Of a stretch of DNA of 64,000 nt, positions 27,328 through 39,316 are shown one piece after another. The notes beneath the pieces were generated by a model. That model was given only the letters and a program-made list of their open reading frames with translations, had not been told where the DNA came from and ran no database searches. Every line of letters starts with the position of its first letter. Within the stretch, counting starts at the first letter, position 1. The translations under genes and the position numbers were made by a program. The DNA is from Dolomedes plantarius (Eukaryota > Arthropoda > Arachnida > Araneae > Dolomedidae), in NCBI GenBank assembly GCA_907164885.2, contig OU015501.1:25181591-25245590 (forward strand), read 5' to 3'.

Positions 27328-27517
27328 CAGTGCCGTAACTAGGCAGTGCAGTAACTGCAACGGGGGCACCCGCCCCGAGATCCCCGGGGCCTTGGGATGT
27401 CTTTTGGTTATACCTGCATCCTAGTCAGAAAGTTCCCCTTGAGGTAACTGATTTTATTAGGCTCCCTGATGATGAAACCAGTCGGTTACCTCGATTTCTG
27501 GTTTAGTTCCGGCACTA
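27328..27517. mobile_element. Short hAT-like MITE (about 190 bp)
   Basis: The left end CAGTGCCGTAACTAGGC (27328-27344) pairs with the complement of the right end, TAGTGCCGGAACTAAACC (to 27517). CAGTG-CGTAACTAGG-type ends are common in hAT elements. Inside, GAGGTAACTGATTT and CAGTCGGTTACCTC form a second inverted pair, and a GC-rich block (CACCCGCCCCGAGATCCCCG) follows the left end. No 8-bp target duplication is visible. Confidence 0.5.
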
Positions 27518-28963
<1,446 letters not shown>

Positions 28964-30663
28964 TCTTATTCATAAAAGCGAATGTTTGCGTGCGTAACTG
29001 TGTGTGGGCGGCCCCGAGACGAATCTGTGAAACTTACAGCCATGAAATTTGGTACACGGGTAGTACAGACTATGGGAAAGTGCACCTCGAAGCCTGAATT
29101 TTAAATTTTATTCTAGAATTTTTTTTATTTTGTATTTTTTACCTTCAGATTACGATATCTCGGCAAAAAATTATCGTAGAATTTTGATCTTTTTACAATC
29201 TAAGACTACAGACATTTCTCCTTCAAACAAGACCTCATTTGTTTAAAAATAATTTAAAACAGAATAATATTTTCATCAAAATATTAGAATAATTTCATCA
29301 AAATAATTTTTCGAGAAATTTACGCCCTTTTGAGGATCTACGGTCGATGCTCTTCGAGTTTTAATCTTACAAAGAAAATATTTACATCATCTGGAAGATG
29401 AAAGCTTCCTCATTCATATAAACCTCATTTCAAGTCTCTATCTTAAAATTTCGATTTTTAATTGAATTTTAAAGAACGATTCTTCAACACAAATTTTATA
29501 CGCGGTTCTTCCAACGCGGTACTCTAGGCGTTGGAATCAATCATTCATAAGAACTGCGCGTGAGCACAAGGAAACGTTTTATTTACTTTTGCCGGTGTTC
29601 ACTTTTTCTGTATTCTGTCAATTTTTGTTTAATTTAGTTACTTTTTTGCATATTCTTTCTTATTATGCTTCTGTCTGAAACTCTGGAATATTTTTTATTA
29701 TCATTCTAATACTTCGAAACTTAACAATGTTTACCAGGGGTGTTTTAAAACAACTGTTAATTATGTTTGTGTTTAGCTTTGATTATGTTTGTGTTTAGCT
29801 TTGAGAAAAAATAATTTTGTAAAGGTTTTTTTGGTCTTTTATGCTAAAATAGCACTTAAAAATAAAAACAGTAGCAAAAACTTACCTGTAAATAGCATAC
29901 CTTTTTTATAAATTGATCAATTTGAAGTAATGTTTAATGAAATTTAGCTAAAACACCTATCATTCTGCACAAAATCCTAAAGCTAATATTTTTAACTAAT
30001 TTTAGCTTTTGATTGAGGAAAATTTTGATGTTAAAACATGTTAGCAATGTATTACATATGCATTATTTTGTACGTCAAATATAGTTGCACATTAATTTTA
30101 TACGAATTTGTGGTATGACTTTCTTAAGTAGCATGATTTATTTTTTCTCGATGATATCTTTTTCTTAATTGTCATATTTTGAGAACATAACTTTTTTAAA
30201 TTCAAAAAAACACAAATAACAGTTTAGGTTAACAAGATTTACTGTCAAGAATTATATTTCACATGACTGGACAAGCCACAGTTCTAGAAGTGTTGAAATT
30301 AATGGAGGTAAGGTTAATTTTTTTTACATGCAGTAATTTTTTCATGTCCTGATAAATGATTCATAAATTAGAATCGATAGCTGATTTATACCTCATTTAT
30401 ATTTTTAGAATTTAACTTCTTACTTCTGTTTTAACTTTCCTTTCTATTTTACCATCATGTTTTGTTTTGCTATTATTGAAGTGTGTAAAATGTTTTTCAT
30501 TCCTTACTACGATTTAAAAATTTTTTTTGTATTATTGGCCTGGGCAAATCTGGCCGCAGCCTGTACTTTTTATTCATACTGTGTTATTTATACTGTTATT
30601 TTTTCTACGTTATTTATACTGTATTTAGTTTTTAAATTGATTTGGTATTGTTTACTTTTCAGC

Positions 30664-30879
30664 TTTTTCCGAATGATTTTCCGCATCTTTACCCCGGAAA
30701 AAGAAGCGAGACTGGAAGAAATCAGACAACAATAGCAAAGAATAGTTGGACAAAAATCACAGGATCGTCCTGATTTGTTAGCAAGGGTGCTTCATCAAAA
30801 ACAAAAATCACTTATGAGTCTCATCACAAAGGCAAAGATTTTTGGAGAAGTTAGGTGTCATATGTACACCATAATTGCA
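30664..30879 (+). pseudogene. Helitron Rep-protein N-terminal remnant
   Basis: The frame reads TPEKEARLEEIRQQ, one TAG codon (30733-30735), then QDRPDLLARVLHQK and KAKIFGEVRCHMYTI. The DRPDL-x-ARV segment and the IFGEV-x-(A)H-x-YTI segment match the conserved region of Helitron replicases just before the HUH catalytic histidines. Homology stops at MYTI, so the catalytic motif and nearly all of Rep are gone. The hydrophobic translation upstream (from 30457) is probably not part of the protein. The orientation agrees with the helicase fragment downstream. Confidence 0.65.
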
Positions 30880-31007
30880 GTTTTGGCTGATTTAAACTCT
30901 GTATTCTCACATTTTCATGCCCCTGCAGCAGTAGTGGATTACACGGTTAACTGGAGTTACTCATTTTGTTCCATTTTAAAGGAATTAGGCTGTGGTTCAT
31001 ATGGGAA

Positions 31008-31215
31008 TGGCGTTTAGAAACATACGGCGTATGAGACAGATATTACAGATTAAATAATAGCCAAATATGACACCACTTCAGTCAGTTGTCACAAAACAAC
31101 TTTCTCCGACCACATGTTGCAGAAGCCTCCTCTACACGATTTCTTCATTCGGGAACGGCGTTTAGAAACATACGGCACATGAGGCAGATATTACGGATCA
31201 AATAATAGCCAAAGA
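31008..31215 (+). repeat. Direct repeat inside the Helitron (about 65 bp, offset about 132 bp)
   Basis: GGCGTTTAGAAACATACGGC occurs near 31010 and again near 31152. Each copy is followed by a shared block with CAGATATTAC and AAATAATAGCCAAA. This is a local duplication within the element. Confidence 0.8.
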
Positions 31216-31311
31216 TAGTAAGTGTCTATAGACAATGCGTGGATTGTCCCGTATTGCCCTCTACTAACCACAATTTTCAATGCCCATATAAACGTAGAGT
31301 ACTGTAATTCA

Positions 31312-31880
31312 GTTTTATAGTGTTGCGTGTGAGTGGAACACTGGTGTGTGGTTTTCAAATGATTTTAGCTTTTACTGGAAATTAGCAGAACATTAGCATC
31401 CAAAACAGTAATCGTTTGGAAAGTTTTTATTTATATACACAACTCACAGCCATAATACTCTTAAAATTTATATTTTAACACATTTCGGTTACTGCTGTTG
31501 TTTGTAAACACACGATCTTCATTGCCATGCTCATTTCAGAAATTTCTCACTGAGATGATGTTCATTTAATGCGTGTTTTCAAAAGTGAAATATACCATGT
31601 TCTGTAAATGCATGTTCTGTAAAAATATTTCAATACTGGAGATGTAGACAGATTAAAGAATTTAAGTAAACTTTTATGCAATTTATACATTTGTGAGTGT
31701 TTAATTAGTTAAATTATTAGATTTATATTTTTTAAACGTTTTATTCTTGCATTCTTTTAGGGGTTTATAGTGTTGCGTGTGAGTGTATTACTGGTGTGTG
31801 GTTTTCAAATAATATTAGCTTTTACTGGAAATTAGCAGAACACTAGCTTCCAAAACAGTAATAGTTTGGAAAGTTTTGAA
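31312..31880 (+). repeat. Direct repeat inside the Helitron (about 115 bp, offset about 450 bp)
   Basis: The block beginning TATAGTGTTGCGTGTGAGTG at about 31317 recurs at about 31768. It continues through ACTGGTGTGTGGTTTTCAAA, TTAGCTTTTACTGGAAATTA and AAAACAGTAAT. The copies are nearly identical, so the duplication is younger than the loss of the coding region. Confidence 0.85.
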
Positions 31881-32124
31881 TTTAATTTATTAAATGCCGA
31901 TCACGAGATTTCTTTTCTTTTTGCGATACTTTAAATTAATTTTGCGTCACGTGCATAACAACGAAATTAATTGACAAAGAAAATATTAAAATACAGTAAA
32001 AGATCAAATTTAACCACTAGGCTAATTGAGATGGAAATTTTTAAAAATTTAGTTCAAATTAGTATGTTTTATGGATATTAAATCAAATCTATAAATAAAA
32101 CTGTAATTTACTCTCAAAATATGC

Positions 32125-32313
32125 TTCGCCATGACGATAAATAAGTCCCAAGGCCAAACTTTAAAATATGCTGGCGTACATTTACGAGAAAATTGTTTCT
32201 CCCACGGTCAGTTTTACGTAGCTTGCTCACGCGTAAGTTCACGGACGAGCCTGGTAATATTAGTTCTGCCCAATGAAGAAACAAAATATATTGTTTATAA
32301 GAAAATCCTCTAA
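32125..32313 (+). pseudogene. Helitron PIF1-like helicase, C-terminal remnant
   Basis: The translation FAMTINKSQGQTLKYAGVHL followed by CFSHGQFYVACSRV is the diagnostic end of the PIF1/RecD-like helicase domain of Helitron replicases (motif V-VI region, with the SQGQT and YVA-x-SR boxes). It ends with a stop at 32313, about 45 bases before the 3' hairpin. That is where the Rep-helicase gene normally ends. About 60 residues remain of a protein usually well over 1000 residues long. The methionine at 32131 is an internal residue, not a start. Confidence 0.9.
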
Positions 32314-32386
32314 AAAGCAATTTCATTACTTATTTATTGCAATTATCCTAAAATGTACCCCGTAGCGAAGCACGGGTATTCAGCTA

Positions 32387-32387
<1 letters not shown>

Positions 32388-32419
<32 letters not shown>
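32388..32419. repeat. (AT)n microsatellite at the Helitron 3' edge
   Basis: Short pure AT run directly after the terminal CTAG. Confidence 0.95.
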
Positions 32420-32421
<2 letters not shown>

Positions 32422-33785
32422 CTGAGGGGGTTATGTTGTTTCACCTATACAGTTTTCCCATTGTAAAGAAACCACAAATTTAAGGTACGGATAGGTGAAT
32501 GTCGTAATAGACGTCAACTTTTTATTGTTGTGCTTTTGAAATGATAATTCTATCCTGAAAAACTCTTTAAATTCAAATTACTACTAGTTAAATCAAAAAT
32601 AAACTCTTTGTAACTACGAATGGAAAAAACTAGTACCATTCAGTATCTAATAAAAATTACTTTGCACGTGTAGTTCAGTGCGTGTGTGAACCTTATAAAA
32701 CCTATTTTAAAAATGTCAGTCAATTCTGTACGAGAGGAATTTTGTTATAACATACACGATAGATCAGTCTTACAAAAAATTTCAGTCATTTTTCTAATAA
32801 GAAAATAAATTTAGCGTATTCTTTACCCATTTCAGAAATGCAATGCTGCTATGAATACCCATAAAACACTGTCGGTGTCCTTAAATGTGCATCGAAATAT
32901 GTAAAGAAGGAAAAGTGAAGTTTTTAGAGAATTGCTTTCTTTTGATCAGCCTCTTCCAATCACATATACACGCACCTTCTGTTTCGGAGGTTAATGTCTC
33001 AAAAGCATCCTTCAGCTCCACTCGCAATTAATTTGTTAACAAAAGAAAGCTATATTTGAAAGCTTAAAACGGGTAGTAAAATAAAGCTAGTAAAAAAATA
33101 TGAATAGGTCTGTCCATTTTTGAACGCGGTTGGAATTTTATTTATTTTACAAGTAAAAATTTGACACATTAATGAATAAGTAGAAAAAATTGAGAAATAA
33201 AACAAAAAGTGCAAGTTGGGGAATCTAACATACGCTTTCTCAATGATAGGAAATATGTATCGAAAGCAATTTTTCTGTGGTGTATATTCCTCTTTTCTCT
33301 TCAAATATTTTAATTTCTAAAATTATGAAAGACAAATTGGAAAAATTTAAGGGTTTTTAAATGCATACGACTAATTCTTCGTTGAAAAATACAGTATATT
33401 GCTAGCGATATGTACGAAAAAACTTCCCTTTATTTAAAAAGGAAAATGCGAATTATGCTTGTTTCCCAATTTGCTTTCCAAGTTAGAAGAAATTAGTAAA
33501 AGGGCCCTGGATGATTACATAGTGCAATGAATGTTGCTTTCAAATGATTGTTCACTTTCAAAAATTGCAAAAGACTTCGCAGAAATTCTAAGCTATTTCT
33601 GATTTTTCCTAGTAAATTTGAGTGGAAATGCAGTATATTAATAGAATTATGATTAAAGAGAATTTACATCATTTGAGAAACAAATATTTTGATTATATTC
33701 TCAGTATTGGGTACTTTGCTAAAACCTTATTACAACATCATACTAATTGCGCAAAATATGATTGAAACAAAATTAAAGAAATTAA
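32420..33785. other. AT-rich stretch without a supported gene
   Basis: No supported feature. The minus frame at 33050-33304 is low in complexity and unrecognised. Confidence 0.6.
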
Positions 33786-33796
33786 ATAATATATAA

Positions 33797-34030
33797 GGGC
33801 TTGTGGCGGCCCAGTGGTACAGCGCGCTGGTTTTCGGTGCTGAGGGTGCTCAGATCGAGTCCCAGCGTTGCGCCACGAAAAATGCCTCCGTTCGTGTCGT
33901 CCCTTCATAGGGGGTAATGCTGTCCGCCTATATGGTGCCCCCACAATAAAATGGACAGTAAAACTGCGGCGTAGTAAGGGCCAATGTTTGAAATACAAGT
34001 GCCTCCGCATTGGATAAAAAAAAAAAAAAA
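33797..34030 (+). mobile_element. tRNA-derived SINE with poly-A tail and target-site duplication
   Basis: The left part contains an A-box-like TGGCGGCCCAGTGGTACAG and, about 50 bases on, a B-box-like AGATCGAGTCCC: a tRNA-related RNA polymerase III promoter. A tRNA-unrelated body of about 150 bases follows, then a tail of about 15 A residues (34016-34030). The 11-base duplication ATAATATATAA flanks the insertion (33786-33796 and 34031-34041). This proves retroposition in the plus orientation. A SINE encodes no protein and depends on a LINE reverse transcriptase. The minus frame across it (33738-34010) is a shadow. Confidence 0.92.
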
Positions 34031-34041
34031 ATAATATATAA

Positions 34042-35365
34042 TTGAAACTACATAGCTTTGTGGGTTTTTATGCATAGCATAAGTTCTTTAAATTTTGCCA
34101 CATTTTGTCTAACCCTCTCTTAGATGAAATATACTAATGTAAAATAGATGCCAGTCCATTTGTTGTGGCACAGACTGGGCATCAAAAAATTGTTAAAGCG
34201 AGTTTTACGTATGTTGTCGTGCTAGCGAGAAAATTTATTATTTTCAGTATACCAGTCTATTCTTCCTGATGTTCATGAGGCCTGTAATTTTTACCCAAAG
34301 CCTACCATCTTTGTGTTAAAAGTGAAAGATATCAGTTTTTGGTGTCTACATATCACAAGAAAATATCTAATGAAAATTATAATTATTTAAATTCCATTTA
34401 AATATAAGAAAATGTATTCCGTTGATTTCTTTCGTTGTTTTGTCGAACGAGTTAATATGATTGACAAGCAGAAATAAACAGCTTCTATTTCCAAAACATT
34501 TTGAGATTCACCGACTTTAAAAGATTCTATGAAAAATTTTAATACATACAAAGAAAAAAAATTTGAAAATCTGTATTTTTTCAAAAACATTTTTCAGAGG
34601 TCGCTGGCAGGTTAGAGCAGTAGCATAAAAATGGCAAAATGTTTATGTAATAAACGTTTTGAAACGTTTGGGTTGTTCCAAGCAATTATGCCCAAATATG
34701 AAAACAGGGAATTAGACTCCTTATAAATTTCTATAAATCAAAAGCATTTTTTAAACATTCCACAATTTTTGTGTTGTTTTATACTAAATTTCTGTTGAAG
34801 GATTGGGCTTATATATCCTAACCCATTGATATTATATTTATTTTTCAGAAATCAAAAAGCTTTAGTAACAATCATTTTCAAAATTTGCGAATCGAAAATG
34901 GGAATGGTGATTGTTAAGTTCTGACCGCCAGAGGCTTGAAAATACTACTAAATATGATTGAAAGAAGACAAACCCGTGATAATTTTTTATAAACCAAATG
35001 TCTGTTTTCAGTATTTCATAGTTTGTGTCTTATTTTCTTGTATAGTTTACTAAGAAAGTATGATTCTGTAATCCGCTAACACACTGAGTGAGCATTCATT
35101 TTCAAAACGTACAAAAAGTTTTAGCAAGATCCATGTTCGTCACTTAAAAACAAAAATGTGAAGGTCAAATTTTAAAATTTAAGAGTCTTCAAATCTGGGT
35201 TTAATTAAATTTAACTGGAAGAAAAATAAGCTATTTTTAAGTGGTGAAGGTACAGAAAATCATAAGAAATACGTACAAAATTTCGTAAACATCTGAAAAT
35301 TTACTAAGTTTCTTCAGGGTTATTTTAATCGATTGTGTCGAATAAAGAAAGGTATGACATTTATA

Positions 35366-35370
<5 letters not shown>
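34042..35370. other. AT-rich stretch without a supported gene
   Basis: Nothing recognisable was seen in this stretch on either strand. Confidence 0.6.
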
Positions 35371-35449
<79 letters not shown>

Positions 35450-35468
35450 TATATAGATATAGATATAT
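35371..35468. repeat. (AT)n microsatellite with GATATA end
   Basis: About 75 bases of pure AT repeat followed by four ATAGATAT-type units. Confidence 0.97.
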
Positions 35469-35905
35469 AATTATGTCTAGCATTTTATTTTATTTTAGTA
35501 TATACTGATTTAATTTCATAATTTCTTTATATCATTTATTCAGTAACTTGATCATGGATGTTTAAGTGTTCAGCAATGTTTTTGATCCGGAAAAAAGAAG
35601 GTAATAAAGTTGCGTTTTGCGTTTTTTGTGCAGACAGACCTATTAGTAGTGATATAATCCTTTTTAGTAGTGGTAGTTTTATTAGTAGGGATCGTGTCCG
35701 ATGATATTTCTGAGGTTATTTTTCCTCTTTCAACAGAAGATATTAACAACTACTTTAAAAAGAAGTCTAGGTAAAAAACACCTCTTCTAGTTTCAGAGTA
35801 ATATATTTTTTTTACTCTATTTTTGAAAGCTATGAGACTATGTTAACATGCCGGGGCCCTACAAGCTATCTTAAATATACCAAAGCGCTTAGTTTCTGCA
35901 TAGTA

Positions 35906-36650
35906 CAGGGTGGTCATAAAAAAAAACTTTGCCGATATATGGACCTCTAAAGGCTGTTCCATTCAAATGATCAAGAGGAGATTTCAGATATAGTTATTCA
36001 GAGGTATGAACTCGGGATTCTGTGAACGGCAAATAAGTGGCGCTCACGGTGACGGTTATAGGTATAGAAACTTGAAATTTTCGAATGGCAGCTCCCACTT
36101 TTTTCCGTCGCAAAACGTTCAGCACATGCGAAAACCCTAAAGAGCGTTGGAACGGTGCGTGTATCACAAAAAACGGACGCACAAAAAACAGCTCTGCGAA
36201 CGGCCTGTGATGGCCCCCATGTGAAGAATGTGTAATCCAAATAAAAGTTTTCTTTTGTCCGATCTGTGTTGTCATCAGTGATTGGGATCTTGCCTCTGTC
36301 ATATGCAAATCTCCTCCTTGCGCCCCGATCGCGTTTTTGTTGGCCGTTCGCACAGCTGTTTTTTGTGCGTGCATAACGCGTCCGTTTTTTTGTGATACAC
36401 GTACCGTTCCAACGCTTTTTAGGATTTTCACAAGCGTTGAGTATTTTGCGCCGGGAAAAAGTGGGCGTTGCCTTTCGAAAATTTTGAGTTTCTGTACCTA
36501 TAACCGTAACCGTCAATGCCCCTTTGCTGCCGTTCCCAAAATCCCGAGCTCATACCTCTGAATAACTATATCTGAAATCTCATCTCGATCGGTCGAGCGG
36601 AACGTCCGCTAGAGGTCCATATATCGGCAAAGTTTTTTATGACCACCCTA
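35906..36650. mobile_element. Foldback element with arms of about 300 bp
   Basis: The left arm (35906-36205) and right arm (36342-36650) are inverted copies of each other with a spacer of about 136 bp. The ends read CAGGGTGGTCATAAAAA (left) and, on the complement of the right, TAGGGTGGTCATAAAAA. TA lies outside both ends (35904-35905 and 36651-36652), as for Tc1/mariner-type integration. The arms also share TTTGCCGATATATGGACCTC and CGGACGC..CAAAAAACAGCT segments. The arms have diverged by substitutions and small indels. Three frames of 74-172 residues lie on the arms, but they encode no known protein. Confidence 0.88.
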
Positions 36651-36652
36651 TA

Positions 36653-37690
36653 TTGTAAAAATGTTTTTAAACAAATGGCGAAGGATATTTGGTTACAATC
36701 TTAAGATGGTGGTATTCTAATCATTTGTAAGAAGTCCTATAAAGAACATTAGTAATACAGAGGAGATAAGTGATAAATGAACAAAATAGGGAAAAAGAAT
36801 AAAATTAAATTTTTAGTAGCATTTACTCTCTGTTTTACAAATTAAGAAACTAGTGACAAAATTATATCTTTATTTCAATACAAGATACACAGAAACATTT
36901 TTTGGACACACAGAGACGGCAATAAGTAAAGAACATTTTTTAGAGATTTAATTTGGATGACATACTTTATTTCAAAATGTAACAAATGGCACACCATTTA
37001 TGGAACTATGAAAACTACCTCTAATTAGGAGTAATTTATCATTATATATTCATTTAACGCCTGATATTTAATTTTAGGCAAACTCTTAAACTCAGCATAA
37101 AACAGCATGCACCTACTCTCTGGAGGGTAACCGCCTGTTGCTCGCAAAGAATATCCCCTTATACGGAAATTGGAATGGATAAATATTGAAGTGTAATCCT
37201 AATTGAGCCCCAGACATCCGAAATCTTAATGTTTTCACACTTTTAATTACATAACGAAGTAATACATAAATCATTATGCACTAGATCCCCTCTATATATA
37301 TCTAATTGCTAATCGAATAACGTAATATCTTTATACAGTTTTTCCCAGCGGAGACAATCGGTCGCATCAAGCTGGCGTTTGCAACGTTTAGTTTTGGAAT
37401 TCGCACATCCGTTGCATCTGGCACAGAACTTTTAATATCAGTTATATATAACTTAAAACACAAATAAATGTATTCATCTATATTGTATATGACAGCTACC
37501 TTGAATCTTTTGCCTCCATTGTTGACTCCTCGATATGACATCTATATATTTAAATTGCTAAGACTACTTTATGGACAGTCCGTGAAAGAAAACTACAGCA
37601 TCAGTTTACTTAATTTTGGTCTTAAACGAAAGATTGTAATCTGTAGATTTGTCAAATTTGTTTTTTGTAACCGTAATTTCTGTTAATTAA
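36653..37690. other. AT-rich stretch without a supported gene
   Basis: The minus frame at 37302-37541 starts MSYRGVNNGGKRFK and could be a pseudoexon, but I recognise no family in it. Since a Helitron-type 3' end lies downstream (38018), part of this stretch may be the body of that element. I cannot locate its 5' end. Confidence 0.45.
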
Positions 37691-37880
37691 AATAACTTAC
37701 AATTGAAAATTTATTTCTGCGAAAGCTCAGTGGCATGCGTAAATCTAGCTTTAGAAACTCGCTGTTTCTGTGTATTCTCAGTGACATGTTTTTAATTAGC
37801 GATAATTTACAATTAAAAAATTACTTTCTGTGCATGTTCAGTGATATTTTTAAATCTGGCTTTAGGAACTCACTAAGCAC
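37691..37880. repeat. Tandem duplication, offset 110 bp
   Basis: The segment 37691-37770 recurs at 37801-37880. Shared blocks are TTACAATT, GTTCAGTG/GCTCAGTG, TAAATCT and GGCTTTAG/AGCTTTAG followed by AACTC. The copies are diverged. Confidence 0.75.
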
Positions 37881-37990
37881 GAGGCCGCTTAAACACATTA
37901 ATTTGCTTCTGCGCATTATTATGATTTTGAACATTTGGCAACGATGTGTTGAATATAATTTGTGTATTAGTGAATTTATTTACTATCTAG

Positions 37991-38018
37991 CCGTCATGAC
38001 TTGACGGGTACCATCTAG
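37991..38018 (+). mobile_element. Helitron-type 3' terminus (second family)
   Basis: A 6-bp stem hairpin, CCGTCA (37991-37996) with TGACGG (38002-38007), is followed after 7 bases by CTAG (38015-38018) and a T. This is the layout of a Helitron 3' end. The hairpin sequence differs from the one at 32359-32376, so it would be a different family. A near copy of the end (ACTATCTAG) also precedes the hairpin. No Rep or helicase fragment is visible upstream. Confidence 0.5.
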
Positions 38019-38021
38019 TAT

Positions 38022-38460
38022 CTTTTAAATACATTAGTGACTACGGAAATATCGTTAAGAAACTGTACTTATTCTGCATAACTTATGGTAATGAAATTCC
38101 TGAACATCATTTATTATGCTACACTTTAGATAACTAAACGTTCTGTGAAACAAATGAAGTTAAATTTAGTGACATATCCTATGAAGATAGAAATGAATAT
38201 ACGCATCTCTACTGTACATGAAAGATAACATGGACATAGGTTTTGCCTTATTTGTAGAACGCACGAAATAACGCACCTTTTGTATACATCAGGGACCACG
38301 GAAATCTCTCTAAGAAATCGTACTCACTCTTTATTTCTTATGGTGACGAATTTCGTAAACATCGTTTACTGTGTCACAATTAAGAGAACTAAATGTGCTG
38401 GGAAGCAAATGAAATTATAAATAGTGTCCTATCCTAAGAAGATGAAAATAGAACAATTTT
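38022..38460. repeat. Tandem duplication, offset 255 bp
   Basis: The segment 38022-38195 recurs from about 38277 to 38455. Shared blocks include CTTTT-ATACAT, GAC-ACGGAAAT, CTTATGGT and GAACTAAA/TAACTAAA, then AGTG-CCTATCCTA-GAAGAT. The copies are clearly diverged. It starts directly beyond the Helitron-type end. Confidence 0.8.
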
Positions 38461-38815
38461 TGATCTTTTGGGCTCAATATTCAGCATTCCGAATTTGAAC
38501 AATTCCATCATTTGGGTATTCCTTCAACTCGTACCATTTACTTTTAACCTAATTCGTTAGAAAATATTTATTTTTCTCTGCATGAAATTAACCGCAAGTG
38601 TGAATGTAGAAAAATTAAGCAGACGTATTGCATTGCACCCTGAACTGATGTGACAAGAGATACTCAATGCTGAAGTGACCGTAAACAGGAATGCATTCGA
38701 ATGTTTTGCTAATGTAGCATATCCTTCCATATAAAATAGGTCATCTGGTGAAAATATAAGCTATGTTTTTTTATGGAAAGAATTCTTGAGACACTTCATT
38801 CTAATTTTCTAGTGC

Positions 38816-39268
38816 TTAAGGCTGCTGTGAATTAAGTCTATCGGATTCTCTCACCTCAATGTAAATCACCTCAATTCTGTCACCTCTATGGAGAATATTT
38901 GTCCAAGGATTTGCCGACTTGGATTTAAAGACTTTTTTATAAAAAGAAATATACTCCGTAATAGAGAAAGAAATTTTACACCGTAGGGCATTTTTTGTTT
39001 AAAAGAAATATGCAAATAATATTTAAAAATTTAAATTATTAGGTGGAAAAAACTGGTATAGTGTGTTTTAAACGCTCCTAAATTCCTTTGGTGGATGAAA
39101 TTTATAAAATGAATCCTTTTGCAAAGTGCAGAAAAGTTCAGGCTATCTGGAAATATCCTTTGTATTGGATTATAAACATTTATGTAGCTGTAAATAGTAG
39201 ACAAGTTTTCTACATACTTTAATATTGAGGTGAGCGAATCCGATAGAGTTAGTACAAAGCAGCCTTAA
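38816..39268 (+). mobile_element. TTAA-ended MITE, copy 1 (453 bp)
   Basis: The left end TTAAGGCTGCTGTG and the right end (complement TTAAGGCTGCTTTGTACTAA) form inverted repeats of about 40 bp that run on through CTATCGGATTC and CTCACCTCAAT. A second copy lies inverted at 56012-56386 and aligns along its whole length, which fixes the boundaries independently. The left arm has an internal partial duplication of the CACCTCAAT segment. TTAA at both ends fits piggyBac-type targeting, but TTAA may be part of the inverted repeat itself. Confidence 0.85.
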
Positions 39269-39288
39269 AGAAAGGGCAGTAGTTTAAA

Positions 39289-39316
39289 ATAATGCAATAA
39301 TTTATTATTGCATTAT
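39289..39316. repeat. Perfect hairpin, 12-bp stem
   Basis: ATAATGCAATAA pairs exactly with TTATTGCATTAT across the loop TTTA. It lies about 20 bases beyond the MITE end and is not part of it. Confidence 0.85.

Larger units (their letters stand above)
28964..32387 (+). mobile_element. Helitron, both ends present, interior degraded
   Basis: The 3' end shows a short hairpin (CCCGT 32359-32363 pairing with ACGGG 32372-32376), then TATTCAG and a terminal CTAG (32384-32387). The 5' end begins TC (28964-28965). An A precedes and a T follows, which fits Helitron insertion between A and T without duplication. The 5' leader contains the run CATGAAATTTGGTACACGGG, which I associate with arthropod Helitron 5' regions. 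Replicase and helicase fragments lie inside in the same orientation (next entries). At 3.4 kb the element is shorter than an autonomous one and has lost most coding sequence. It sits inside (AT)n on both sides. Confidence 0.8.

Noticed and set aside
33738..34010. 90-residue minus-strand frame over the SINE
   Set aside because: The sequence is explained by the tRNA-derived SINE, and the frame has no protein motif.
35994..36561. Three sizeable frames (145, 172 and 74 residues) in the foldback element
   Set aside because: They lie on the inverted arms, overlap in several phases, repeat one another because of the palindrome (for example VPTLFR) and match no family I know.
37302..37541. 79-residue minus frame starting MSYRGVNNGGKRFK
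   Set aside because: The opening looks protein-like, but no family is recognisable and there are no neighbouring exons. Mentioned only in the stretch entry.
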